NCBI GenBank assembly: GCA_029247205.1
Contig: JAQWLT010000013.1
Coordinates: 1-64,000, forward strand
DNA: 64,000 nucleotides
Direction: 5' to 3'
Source of the DNA: Phycisphaerales bacterium
GTDB lineage: Bacteria > Planctomycetota > Phycisphaerae > Phycisphaerales > SM1A02
Position numbers and translations under genes: made by a program. The first letter of the stretch is position 1. Each line of letters opens with the position of its first letter. Positions 9,151-17,635 of this stretch are shown here, one piece after another. Below the pieces are notes generated by a model, which saw only the letters and a program-made list of their open reading frames with translations, searched no databases and was not told the DNA's origin.

Positions 9151-9321
9151 TTACTTTGATGGCAATGCGGCGATTGCCTCAAGGGCCCACGCTGCCTTCC
9201 ATAATGCCATCGATATGCATGTCAGGATCGCGATATGTGCCACCAGGTACACCGCTCGGCCGGCAGGGCAGCCGCCACCAGAGGAGCATTTTTTTGAGTC
9301 TGTGCTAAGCGTGTCAGTCAT
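9151..9321 (-). CDS. Small single-pass membrane protein with a CSSGGGC motif
   Basis: A 56-residue reading frame starts at ATG 9321 with GAGAG about ten bases upstream. The first 20 residues are polar and contain the motif CSSGGGCPAG. The middle, AVYLVAHIAILTCISMAL, is one clear membrane helix. No family is recognised. The longer frame starting at 9567 includes residues that do not look coding, so the short form is preferred. A hairpin with arms ACTACAGC and GCTGTGGT at 9133-9151 touches the stop codon. The paired cysteines around a glycine run could bind metal, but that is speculation. Confidence 0.45.
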   Translation of the reverse strand: MTDTLSTDSKKCSSGGGCPAGRAVYLVAHIAILTCISMALWKAAWALEAIAALPSK

Positions 9322-9471
9322 GAAAGGTTTCTCTCTTAAAGTAGTGAACCATTGCCAGTGTCGGCATGACGGTCCATTTGTCTGAAGAAAAACAAAGCGA
9401 ACCATCATGACAGTGTTCTCTTTTATCTTTACTTTTGGCCCTATGACCTCATGTAACCGGCATCGGTCCGG

Positions 9472-9795
9472 ATGAAACCGCCGCAACGTAACCCTTTGGT
9501 GTGTTGCAACTCTGTTGCAACTCTGTTGCTGCTTGGGCTCTTCATGCTTGCCCGGCCAACGCTGCACTTATTCACGACTATTGTGAATGATGTTGATGAG
9601 CGAAAAGATCTTCCATCTCATGTCGTTGACGATGCAAGCCGCTTGAATGCCACGACAGTTCATGCGAGCCAGAAGCAGTTCGAGCGGGCCTATCCGAATC
9701 TTGCTGAATTCTTCGGTTCCAAGCGTGCCCATGATCCAAGTGAACTCTTTCAGAACGAGTTCTACCTGAAGTATGGCCTCCGTCAAGACGATTGA
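9472..9795 (+). pseudogene. Remnant of an FAD-linked oxidase (C-terminal tail)
   Basis: A 107-residue frame. The second half reads FERAYPNLAEFFGSKRAHDP followed by SELFQNEFYLKYG, which resembles the extreme C-terminus of FAD-binding (lactone-oxidase or GlcD type) oxidoreductases, where a Tyr-Pro block precedes a K-x-x-x-DP segment and a short final helix. The FAD-binding PP-loop domain that should precede it, some 400 residues, is absent. The N-terminal half is a hydrophobic stretch unlike that family. This suggests a deletion remnant, though a small expressed protein with a borrowed tail cannot be excluded. A terminator follows at 9934-9954. Confidence 0.45.
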
Positions 9796-9933
9796 AGTTT
9801 GGGAATTCTTAGTCTCATCGAGCGTCTCTCAGGATCAAGTGCAGAATCCAATCTGACGAAGCCTGAGATCACGCCAATTTCGAGCATGCGGTAGATGCTT
9901 CTGTCTCCGAGTGCAACTCAGTGTTTGTGGATC

Positions 9934-9954
9934 ATCTGCTTCGGTAGGTTTTTT
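9934..9954 (+). terminator. Rho-independent terminator with UUCG loop
   Basis: The arms ATCTGC and GTAGGT (with two G-T pairs) enclose a TTCG tetraloop and run into six T residues at 9949-9954. It would end transcription coming from 9472-9795 just before the ABC exporter gene, whose ATG is 27 bases further on. Confidence 0.6.
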
Positions 9955-9980
9955 GCAACTGTTGCGATATCGTATCTCTC

Positions 9981-11789
9981 ATGTTCGATCGCCTTCACAC
10001 TATTTGGGGCCTACTCGAGGGCCAACGCCTGCGATATCTCGCGGCTTTGGTGGCACTTCTGGTGGCGGCGATGTTGTTGTATGCGGTGGTCATTGTGCCC
10101 CAGGTGGTGCTTGATGGGGTATTGACCGACGAGATCAAGGAGGGCTCATTGCCCGAACGGGTGGGGCTCTGGTTGCTTGGGGGACGAGAATTTCTGAGTG
10201 AGAATCTCTGGGTTGCAGCGGTTGCAGTTGTTGGACTCACACTTCTGGCAGCCATCGCAACCTACTTCCGTGGTAGGTGGGTTGCGATTGCGGCCGAGTC
10301 GGTCATTCAACGTCTTCGCGACCGGTTACATGGCCATCTCAATTGCTTGCCCGTTACTTGGCATGATCAAGCTGAGACGGGGGATACGCTTCAGCGCTGT
10401 ACGTCCGACGTTGACACACTTCGCAACTTTCTCGCCATGCAGATCATCGAAATTGGCCGGGCCCTTGCGATGATGCTCATTCCGTTACCACTCATGTTGA
10501 TGATGGACGTGCGTATGACCATCGCATCGGTCGTCTTTCTGCCCTTCATCATTGTCTCATCACTCTTCTTCTTTGGCCGAGTCAAGACTATCTTTCGGGG
10601 TAAGGACGAAGCAGAAGGCCGACTGACCGCATGTGTGAACGAGAACCTCACTGGTATTCGGGTGGTCCGCGCATTTGCTAGGCAGGAGTTTGAGCAGGAG
10701 AAATTCTACAGTCGCAATGATGATCACCGACGACTCGACTACAAACTCTACGCCGTACTCTCTTGGTTCTGGGCGGCATCAGACGAATTGTGTTTCTTGC
10801 AGAAGGCAGTAGTTTTCATTCTCGGCGCGTGGTGGGTGGCGGTCGGATCACTGGAGATTGGCACCTACTACTTCTTCATCGCGGCAGTTTCAATGTACAT
10901 TTGGCCTGTACGGATGATGGGACGACTGCTCGCAGAACTAGGGAAAGCTGTTGTCGCAGCCGATCGAGTTCACGAAATATTGGAGTCTCCAATCGAAGTT
11001 GTGACCGGCAGTGAAATCCCTTCGCATGGCTCGCTCGCGGGGAGCGTTCAGTTTGATGGTGTCACATTCGCTCATGCACAGACGCCTGTCTTGGAAAATG
11101 TGCAATTCAACCTCTCGGCAGGGCGCACGCTTGCCGTGGTAGGCCCTTCGGGCAGCGGCAAGAGCACGATCATCAACCTACTGTTGCGCTTCTACGATCC
11201 AGACGTTGGTGTTGTGCGTGTTGATGGCGTAGACATTACGACACTTGATCGTCAGGCCCATCGCGGCCGGATGGCGGTTGTCATGCAGGACCCATTCTTG
11301 TACTCGCGGACGATTCACGACAATATTGCGTTGTCTCGTCGGGGAGCGACCGATGAAGAAGTGCATCTTGCTACGCGGGTGGCATGCATTCACGACTCGA
11401 TCCTTGAATTTGATAAGGGCTACGAGACAGTTGTTGGCGAGCGGGGGGTGACACTTTCAGGCGGCCAGCGGCAGCGTGTTGCGATCGCTCGCGCTTTGCT
11501 GCAGGAGCCAGATATTCTTGTCCTCGACGATGCCTTGAGCGCCGTCGACACGCGGACCGAACGCTTGATTTTGGAAGCGATGCGTGACCGCCACGGGAAG
11601 CAGACCACGATCGTCATCGCGCACCGTCTCTCGACGCTCACAGCCGCAGATGACATCATCGTGCTTGACCACGGGGGCATCATTCAGCGGGGCACGCACG
11701 AAACACTGATTGCAGAGGATGGCATGTATCGCAGATTGTGGGAGATACAGACCACAATCGAGTCAACAGAAGAGGAGGGAAGAGCATGA
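9981..11789 (+). CDS. ABC exporter half-transporter with degenerate ATPase site (BmrC/YheI-like)
   Basis: Membrane and ATPase domains of a type IV ABC exporter fused in 602 residues. The first 330 residues hold the transmembrane domain. The nucleotide-binding domain has Walker A GPSGSGKST from residue 388, the signature LSGGQRQRVAIA, Walker B ILVLDD and the switch histidine in IAHRLST. The residue after Walker B that normally is the catalytic Glu is Asp517, as in the degenerate partner of heterodimeric exporters. The next gene starts inside its stop codon, so the two proteins are probably made together and pair. The substrate (drug, lipid or peptide) is not evident. No clear ribosome binding site precedes the ATG. 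Confidence 0.9.
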   Translation: MFDRLHTIWGLLEGQRLRYLAALVALLVAAMLLYAVVIVPQVVLDGVLTDEIKEGSLPERVGLWLLGGREFLSENLWVAAVAVVGLTLLAAIATYFRGRWVAIAAESVIQRLRDRLHGHLNCLPVTWHDQAETGDTLQRCTSDVDTLRNFLAMQIIEIGRALAMMLIPLPLMLMMDVRMTIASVVFLPFIIVSSLFFFGRVKTIFRGKDEAEGRLTACVNENLTGIRVVRAFARQEFEQEKFYSRNDDHRRLDYKLYAVLSWFWAASDELCFLQKAVVFILGAWWVAVGSLEIGTYYFFIAAVSMYIWPVRMMGRLLAELGKAVVAADRVHEILESPIEVVTGSEIPSHGSLAGSVQFDGVTFAHAQTPVLENVQFNLSAGRTLAVVGPSGSGKSTIINLLLRFYDPDVGVVRVDGVDITTLDRQAHRGRMAVVMQDPFLYSRTIHDNIALSRRGATDEEVHLATRVACIHDSILEFDKGYETVVGERGVTLSGGQRQRVAIARALLQEPDILVLDDALSAVDTRTERLILEAMRDRHGKQTTIVIAHRLSTLTAADDIIVLDHGGIIQRGTHETLIAEDGMYRRLWEIQTTIESTEEEGRA

Positions 11790-13627
11790 GTAGCTCTCCG
11801 TTCCTGCAGGAAGAGGAATACGCTGGGGGTCGTTTTAATTGGCGGCTTTGGCGTCGCATTCTCTCGCACGCGGCCGCCCATCGACGCTGGTTGTGGACCA
11901 TGATTGTCAGCGGCATGGTGCTCGCGCTGGTTGAGACCCTGCTGCCACTGAGCAACGCATGGCTGATTGATGAAGCTGTGGCGGGCCGGACCGATACGGC
12001 CTTCAAGCTGTATGCGGCTTTCTACATCGTACTTGTGACGATGTTCTCGCTTCTTGTATGGATCTTCATTCGAGCGGCTGGGCACTTAGCGACGGGCATT
12101 GCATTTGACCTGCGTGAGCAGGGCTTTGAACGCTTGCAAGAACTCAGTTTTTCCTACTACGACACGCGGCCGACCGGTTGGCTTGTGTCACGGCTCACCA
12201 GTGACTGCACCAAGATCAGCAGTCTGCTCCCATGGTTTATGCTCGATCTCTCATGGGGGGCGTGCTTCCTTGTGGGCATTTCCGTCGCAATGTTTCTACT
12301 CGATTGGCAACTAGCCTTATGGGTGTTGGTGATCGTGCCACCCTTGTCGATGGTCAGTTGGTACTTCCAGCGAAAACTGCTGAGAAGCAGCCGACTCGTT
12401 CGGCGGACGAACTCGATCATTACCGGGGTTTACAACGAAGGTTTGATGGGTGTCCGCACGACGCAGGCCCTTGCAAGAGAGCAAGAGAGCCTTGAAGAGT
12501 TTCAACAACAGTCCGGCGATATGAAGCGATACGCTATTCGTAACTCGCTCCAAAGCGCTGTCTATCTGCCATGCATCATCTCGCTCGGAGCGGTTGGTGT
12601 CGGTATGGCGCTCTGGAAGGGCGGCGTGCAGATTCAAGGCGGAACTGATCTCTCGCTGGGCAACTTGATTGCGTTTATGCAATATGCGGTGCTCTTCTCG
12701 ATGCCCATTCAAGAGATCGCTGCGAGGATTACTGATTTGCAGGCTGCGCAAGCAGCGGCTGAACGCATTCAGGGTCTCATCGAAACGGTACCTGAGATTC
12801 GGGACAACCCAGAGGTGCAGGCGGCCATTGCTGATGCGCCATTAGGTGGGCCAGAAGATGGTGGCCTTGCGAAGATCCATACGATCGAGTTTAAGCACGT
12901 AGACTTCTGGTACAAGCCAGACGAGCCAGTCCTGATTGACTTCAACCTCAGCATCGCTGAGGGGCAAACGATTGCGCTCGTCGGTTCGACGGGCGGTGGA
13001 AAGACGACGATTGCTTCGCTGGCTGCTCGTTTCTATGAACCTCAACGTGGTGAGATTCTGCTTGACGGCGTGGAGTACCGCAAGCGGAGCCTGCACTGGT
13101 ATCAGTCGCAGCTTGGCGTGGTGCTGCAGACACCGCATCTCTTCGCTGGCACGATTCGCGAGAACATCCGGTATGGCTGTCTCGAAGCAACCGATAGCGA
13201 GATAGAGCAGGCTGCCAAGACTGTCAATGCCCATTCATTCATTTCAGAAAACGAGGGGGGGTACGAGGCCGAAGTGGGCGAAGGCGGTACTCGGCTCTCA
13301 GTAGGCCAGCGTCAGCTCATTGCCCTTGCCCGAGCGGTGCTGGCCGATCCACAAGTCTTCATTATGGATGAGGCGACCAGTTCGGTTGACACCGAGACTG
13401 AGCAACTCATTCAGGCAGCGATCGACACGGCGCTCAAGGGCCGAATCGCATTTGTGATTGCGCATCGGCTGTCAACAATTCGTGGAGCGGATAGGATTTT
13501 GGTGATCGATCATGGACGCATCGTTGAGCAGGGTACACATCGAGAACTCCTCCAGAATCAGGGTCGGTATTGGCGGCTTTATACGCGGCAAGAAGCCGAG
13601 GAAGCTGAATCCAGGATGGGCCTGTAG
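11786..13627 (+). CDS. ABC exporter half-transporter, partner with canonical Walker B (BmrD/YheH-like)
   Basis: Second half of the heterodimeric exporter, 613 residues. The transmembrane domain covers roughly residues 30-350. Walker A GSTGGGKTT begins at residue 400, the signature reads LSVGQRQLIALA, and Walker B VFIMDEATSS has the catalytic Glu529. The ATG at 11786 overlaps the upstream stop as ATGA and has GAGGAGGGAAG in front. The frame extends upstream to 11738 but lacks a comparable site. LSVGQ in this subunit with LSGGQ in the partner, and D versus E after Walker B, fit one canonical and one degenerate ATP site. Export substrate unknown. Confidence 0.9.
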   Translation: MSSSPFLQEEEYAGGRFNWRLWRRILSHAAAHRRWLWTMIVSGMVLALVETLLPLSNAWLIDEAVAGRTDTAFKLYAAFYIVLVTMFSLLVWIFIRAAGHLATGIAFDLREQGFERLQELSFSYYDTRPTGWLVSRLTSDCTKISSLLPWFMLDLSWGACFLVGISVAMFLLDWQLALWVLVIVPPLSMVSWYFQRKLLRSSRLVRRTNSIITGVYNEGLMGVRTTQALAREQESLEEFQQQSGDMKRYAIRNSLQSAVYLPCIISLGAVGVGMALWKGGVQIQGGTDLSLGNLIAFMQYAVLFSMPIQEIAARITDLQAAQAAAERIQGLIETVPEIRDNPEVQAAIADAPLGGPEDGGLAKIHTIEFKHVDFWYKPDEPVLIDFNLSIAEGQTIALVGSTGGGKTTIASLAARFYEPQRGEILLDGVEYRKRSLHWYQSQLGVVLQTPHLFAGTIRENIRYGCLEATDSEIEQAAKTVNAHSFISENEGGYEAEVGEGGTRLSVGQRQLIALARAVLADPQVFIMDEATSSVDTETEQLIQAAIDTALKGRIAFVIAHRLSTIRGADRILVIDHGRIVEQGTHRELLQNQGRYWRLYTRQEAEEAESRMGL

Positions 13628-13678
13628 CATTCGTGTATCGAGCAGCCTGCACTGAATCAATTCAAGTTTGCCCCCGCG

Positions 13679-15862
13679 ATGTCGATTCGCGATCAGATTT
13701 TTAGAAGTTCATTTGACCGCTGGAAGCATGCGACAAGGATCGCCGTGACAGCAGCGTTGGCTACGCTTGTCACCTTGATTTTTCAGCCCAATCAGGTGTA
13801 CTGGGTCATCGTCACAGTGTTCATTCTCTCGATGTCCGATGTGGGGACGACCTGGATAAAAACTCTCGAGCGTGTGATCGCCACGATTCTTGCTTTTGTG
13901 GCAGCGATCGTCATGGTGGCCATGTTTTCCCAGACTCCGGCCCTCTTGTTTTTGTCATTTGTGCTGGTGATCAGTGCGGGCCTCTACGTGTCGTTGACGC
14001 AGAATGTAGCGGTCTACACAGGCTATCTCACGGTAATCACGCTCATCATTGTGCTTACGCCAACATGGAGTGATCCTGAGTCTCTGACAGGGCTTGGGCT
14101 GGAACGAGCCCAGGCAGTTTGTATTGGTGTCATCGTTACCTCGGTATTGGCGTGTCTCCTGTGGCCTACCAGTGCTCCGGGGCGATTTAAGGCTTTGTTT
14201 ACTGAGCGACTTGAGCGGGCTGACGCTCGGCTTGAGCGGATTGGTGACTTTCTCGTTGGGCGTGAGATGGGGAAGCAAGTAAAGCCAGAGCCTCTGGCCA
14301 CACTCTCGTTACAGGTGGCAACGCTCAAGGCTGCGATGGCCGAGTCGGTCTCCTTTCGATTGGCCAAGGGGAAGTGGCTCGGGCGGGTGACGGTCATTAA
14401 CCGCATGGCAGTGCAGTCTGAAATTCTGGAGGCACAGATCGGCGCAGCTGATTGGACGGGTGTCCCACAGCGTGTGCGTGAAGAGATGGAGAAGTGTGTC
14501 AGTATTGTTCGCGTCGAATGGCAAAGAATGGGCGAGGCCATTCTCGCAGAGCGTGATCCATATGTCGACAAGGCATTTCTTGAAGGTGTGGCCACTGCGT
14601 TAGAAGCGGAACGCGTGCATGGCCTCGATTCGAATCGGCTTGTGGCAGTATCAACGCTGCTATTGATGATTCGCCAACTTGGACGTATGAGTGATATGCT
14701 CATGTGGCAGGGGAGGTACTCCGATACGCCACTACTTGGCGACGTTGCGGTTGCACCGCGGCGACCAACGTGGCGGCAGCATTATGATCATTCTGCGATG
14801 CGGACTACGGTCAAGGCAGTGGTCTCAGTGGTTATTGCACTGATCGTCATATCAACGATGAAATGGACTGGATCGATGGCCACGGCCATTGTTACGGCGT
14901 TATTGATTACACAGCCAACGATCGGCGCGTCTTGGAACAAGTCTATGCAGCGTGTGATTGGCGTGGTGTTGGGGGCCGGCTTTGGGCTTGTGATACTGGT
15001 TACGGTGGAGGCAAATGCAAGCGATGTGTGGTGGTTGTTGACCGGACTCTTTTTTGCATCGTTCGTCGCTGGTTGGTTTATGGCCGGCGACTGGGAAATT
15101 TCCTATGTGGGATTGCAGATGGGCGTTGCACTCGGTCTGGTGCTCGGTGCGAGTGCGGCGAGCAATTCTTTTGCGCAGCCGATTGGACGTGTTTCAGGAA
15201 TCATTGTTGGTGTGATCATTGCCATGGCGGTGTTGCGAATGTTGTGGCCCGTGTGGGCTCGCGAGCAGGTTGCAAAGTCGATGGCGGATGCATCCACGAC
15301 GATTGCGGACATGCTTGAAGTCGGGTTGCGCACCCCACAGGAGGAGGCACTTGCCCGGCCATCAAACGGCTGGCTCTACACTGTTGGATGGAGTCTCTCG
15401 GAGGCCTACCGATATCGTGAGGAAGCTCGGTACGAGTCTGGTATTTCGCCCACACGTTCATCGCCGGTATTGGAACTTGCTTCATTGTTGCAAGATGCGA
15501 TGCCACGAGTCATGTTGCTGATTCAAGCGAGGCACGACCACTTACTTGTAGATTCGTTAGCCCAAAATAGGGACTTGATGGTTTTACGAACCGCAATCCA
15601 GAATCGTTTTCGAGCCGTTGCGGACATTTGCCACAGTCGCCCAGTGGTTATCGAAGATTTACACGGTCCGCTTGCCGTGGCAGGTGAAGTGTTTGCCAAC
15701 GCCGTCGAGCAGATGGATGGCCCCCAGCGAGTCCGCCATCTTGAAGTGTTGGGGTATTACCGAGAACTCGTGCCCGACCTCGACGCGATGGTGCTCGCCG
15801 CAGAAGATGCCGCCACTCTCTTTCTCACACAAGCCATCCGGCCTGGCCGGTCGGGTGCCTAG
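13679..15862 (+). CDS. FUSC-family inner-membrane protein (AaeB/MdtO-like aromatic acid exporter)
   Basis: A 727-residue protein with the duplicated layout of the fusaric-acid-resistance family. One block of hydrophobic helices lies at about residues 20-165, a long soluble stretch follows, a second helix block lies at about 380-525, and a soluble C-terminus ends the protein. Members are the inner-membrane component of pumps for aromatic acids or toxic compounds together with an HlyD-type adaptor and a TolC-type channel, both encoded just downstream. The gene begins 51 bases after the ABC pair without a recognisable ribosome binding site and converges on the TolC gene, sharing the four bases CTAG as both stop codons. 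Confidence 0.85.
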   Translation: MSIRDQIFRSSFDRWKHATRIAVTAALATLVTLIFQPNQVYWVIVTVFILSMSDVGTTWIKTLERVIATILAFVAAIVMVAMFSQTPALLFLSFVLVISAGLYVSLTQNVAVYTGYLTVITLIIVLTPTWSDPESLTGLGLERAQAVCIGVIVTSVLACLLWPTSAPGRFKALFTERLERADARLERIGDFLVGREMGKQVKPEPLATLSLQVATLKAAMAESVSFRLAKGKWLGRVTVINRMAVQSEILEAQIGAADWTGVPQRVREEMEKCVSIVRVEWQRMGEAILAERDPYVDKAFLEGVATALEAERVHGLDSNRLVAVSTLLLMIRQLGRMSDMLMWQGRYSDTPLLGDVAVAPRRPTWRQHYDHSAMRTTVKAVVSVVIALIVISTMKWTGSMATAIVTALLITQPTIGASWNKSMQRVIGVVLGAGFGLVILVTVEANASDVWWLLTGLFFASFVAGWFMAGDWEISYVGLQMGVALGLVLGASAASNSFAQPIGRVSGIIVGVIIAMAVLRMLWPVWAREQVAKSMADASTTIADMLEVGLRTPQEEALARPSNGWLYTVGWSLSEAYRYREEARYESGISPTRSSPVLELASLLQDAMPRVMLLIQARHDHLLVDSLAQNRDLMVLRTAIQNRFRAVADICHSRPVVIEDLHGPLAVAGEVFANAVEQMDGPQRVRHLEVLGYYRELVPDLDAMVLAAEDAATLFLTQAIRPGRSGA

Positions 15863-17310
15863 CCTGTGGCATGCACCATGGCAGCTGCTGCGGTCAGGAC
15901 ATCAGACCTGCTCTGAATGCGGATGGCCCGCGCTGCTGCTATTTGTTGTTGGGCGACTTGCAGATCAGGCAAGGTTTTTAGGCCATGGTCAAAGGCTGCT
16001 CGCATGGCGTTGAGGTTCTCCTTCGCGCTTAGGCTGAGTCGGTCGGCCCAGGCGAGCCGCTCGACCGCAGCCTTGTAGTCGAAGTAAGCGTCCCACACTT
16101 CGCCCGCAACATTCAGCTGGATCCTCCGCAGTGCCTCTTCGGCAGCATGGTGTTCGGCTTTTGCGAGGCGAATTTCATTGTGGCGTATCTCGCCATCGAA
16201 GAGCATCCACGATCCAGTGAGCCCGACATTCCATGTCGGCACCCAGCCATCACCACTATTCGGTGCTGGATCGTAGTAGGGATTGAGTTTGTAGTCGGAA
16301 TACAAATACCCAGCCATAGCTGAAACGTTGACCTGTGGGTTGAGTGTTGCTTCGGCGGCGCGGATGCGAGCGTCGGCGGCCTGCACCATGGCGGCTGCGG
16401 CTGCCAGGTCAGGTCGTGATGCCATTGCCAGCTCCGCGAGTTGTTCAACGCCAACCCCAAGTTCACTGGGCAAGGCCGTGTCAACAGAGAAGTCAAATGC
16501 CACCGTCGTATCAGGCGGAAGCCCCATTGTCACGAGTAAATCTGTGCGAGCGTTGTGCACATTGGTCTTTGTAACAGCAACTTCATATCCAGCGAGTGCT
16601 TGGGCTTGGCTCGCGGCGAGGACGTCGGGAGCAGTTGCGAGGCCAAGGATGAGTTGCTCCTCGACTTGCTGCAGGATGGAGTTCGAGAGTACGAAGGCGA
16701 GCTGTGCAGCTTCCCGCATGCCATCGGCGGCTTCAAGCGCAAAATAATGCTTCTGTACGTTGAAGACGACATCTTGCAAACTTCGATTGAATCGCAGGTT
16801 GGCAGCGAGCAGTGCGCGGGCCATCTCATCATCGGATGCATCGCGTCGACCAAAGTCAAGCAGGGTCCAAGTGAGGGTTGCTCCGGGGCCACCAGTAAAG
16901 ATGTCGACTCGTTGAAGGTTGGTCTCCCCACCAAGCGGGAAGAGTTCACGCGCAAAGATCGCCTCGGCCCAGGCGGTGAGCGTTGGATACCAGGCGCCGC
17001 GAGAGATGCCGTACTCGGCTGCAGCAGCTCGGGCATCGGCCCACGCAAGACGAGTTTCAGGATTCGCCTGGAGGGCGACGTCAACCGAACCGGCCAGTGA
17101 GAGCGTATGGCCGATTGGGACGTTGATCGCTTCCATTGATTGAGCAGGTGCTGGCGAGTCGGTGGCTGGCCACCAGTCGGTTGACCATGACTCGGTGGGG
17201 CTCGCTGGGGCAAATGTGTCAGGCTCCCATTCGGCAAGTGGATGGGGGCGAGCGCACCCTGCCAGAATCGCGAAAAATGCCATCGGTAGGATAAAATTTC
17301 GGTTGGGCAT
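15859..17310 (-). CDS. TolC/NodT-family outer-membrane efflux lipoprotein
   Basis: Outer-membrane channel component of a tripartite pump, 483 residues. The leader ends in LAGC, giving a lipidated Cys at residue 19, as in the NodT/OprM branch. Two related halves follow, each with long alpha-helical stretches rich in Ala, Glu and Leu and a short beta-prone segment, the layout of the outer membrane efflux family. It lies between the FUSC gene and the YtcA/HlyD pair but on the opposite strand, so it needs its own promoter in the 55 bases before 17365. Its partners are inferred from proximity. Confidence 0.87.
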   Translation of the reverse strand: MPNRNFILPMAFFAILAGCARPHPLAEWEPDTFAPASPTESWSTDWWPATDSPAPAQSMEAINVPIGHTLSLAGSVDVALQANPETRLAWADARAAAAEYGISRGAWYPTLTAWAEAIFARELFPLGGETNLQRVDIFTGGPGATLTWTLLDFGRRDASDDEMARALLAANLRFNRSLQDVVFNVQKHYFALEAADGMREAAQLAFVLSNSILQQVEEQLILGLATAPDVLAASQAQALAGYEVAVTKTNVHNARTDLLVTMGLPPDTTVAFDFSVDTALPSELGVGVEQLAELAMASRPDLAAAAAMVQAADARIRAAEATLNPQVNVSAMAGYLYSDYKLNPYYDPAPNSGDGWVPTWNVGLTGSWMLFDGEIRHNEIRLAKAEHHAAEEALRRIQLNVAGEVWDAYFDYKAAVERLAWADRLSLSAKENLNAMRAAFDHGLKTLPDLQVAQQQIAAARAIRIQSRSDVLTAAAAMVHATG

Positions 17311-17365
17311 GGAAGTGATATCGGCTGTTGAGGCCAGTAGCGTCTAGTCCCTTACCATCCAATAT

Positions 17366-17635
17366 ATGCGTATTCGATTTACAACGATCCTCGCTAGGGC
17401 AATGTGGCTGACCGTGCCCTTCTTGGCTGCCTGTGACCCACTGGTCAATATCGAGGGGGCGTTCTTTCCGGCGTGGCTTGTCTCGGGCTTGTTCGGCATT
17501 GTGGCAACATCCATGACATACGTGCTCTTTGTTCGGGTCGACCTCCACAAGTACCTACTCGCGCCTGTCCTGACCTATATGACCTTGATGATCACATACA
17601 CCGGACTTCTTTGGTTGACCCTCTATGGCTGGTGA
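17366..17635 (+). CDS. YtcA-like small lipoprotein/membrane protein of an MdtNOP-type pump
   Basis: An 89-residue protein with a leader ending in LAAC (Cys23), the sequence DPLVNIEGAFFPAW, and then two membrane helices. This closely follows the layout of E. coli YtcA: lipobox, a short G-A-[YF][YF]-P-x-W block and two helices. YtcA is encoded with mdtN, mdtO and mdtP. Here the neighbours are likewise an HlyD-type adaptor (overlapping by 11 bases), a FUSC protein and a TolC-family protein. Role unknown in the family; an accessory part of the inner-membrane complex is plausible. Confidence 0.7.
   Translation: MRIRFTTILARAMWLTVPFLAACDPLVNIEGAFFPAWLVSGLFGIVATSMTYVLFVRVDLHKYLLAPVLTYMTLMITYTGLLWLTLYGW

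Noticed and set aside
9981-13627. Adjacent ABC genes as a recent tandem duplication
   Set aside because: The two proteins differ in the signature motif and in the residue after Walker B, fitting an old heterodimeric pair.
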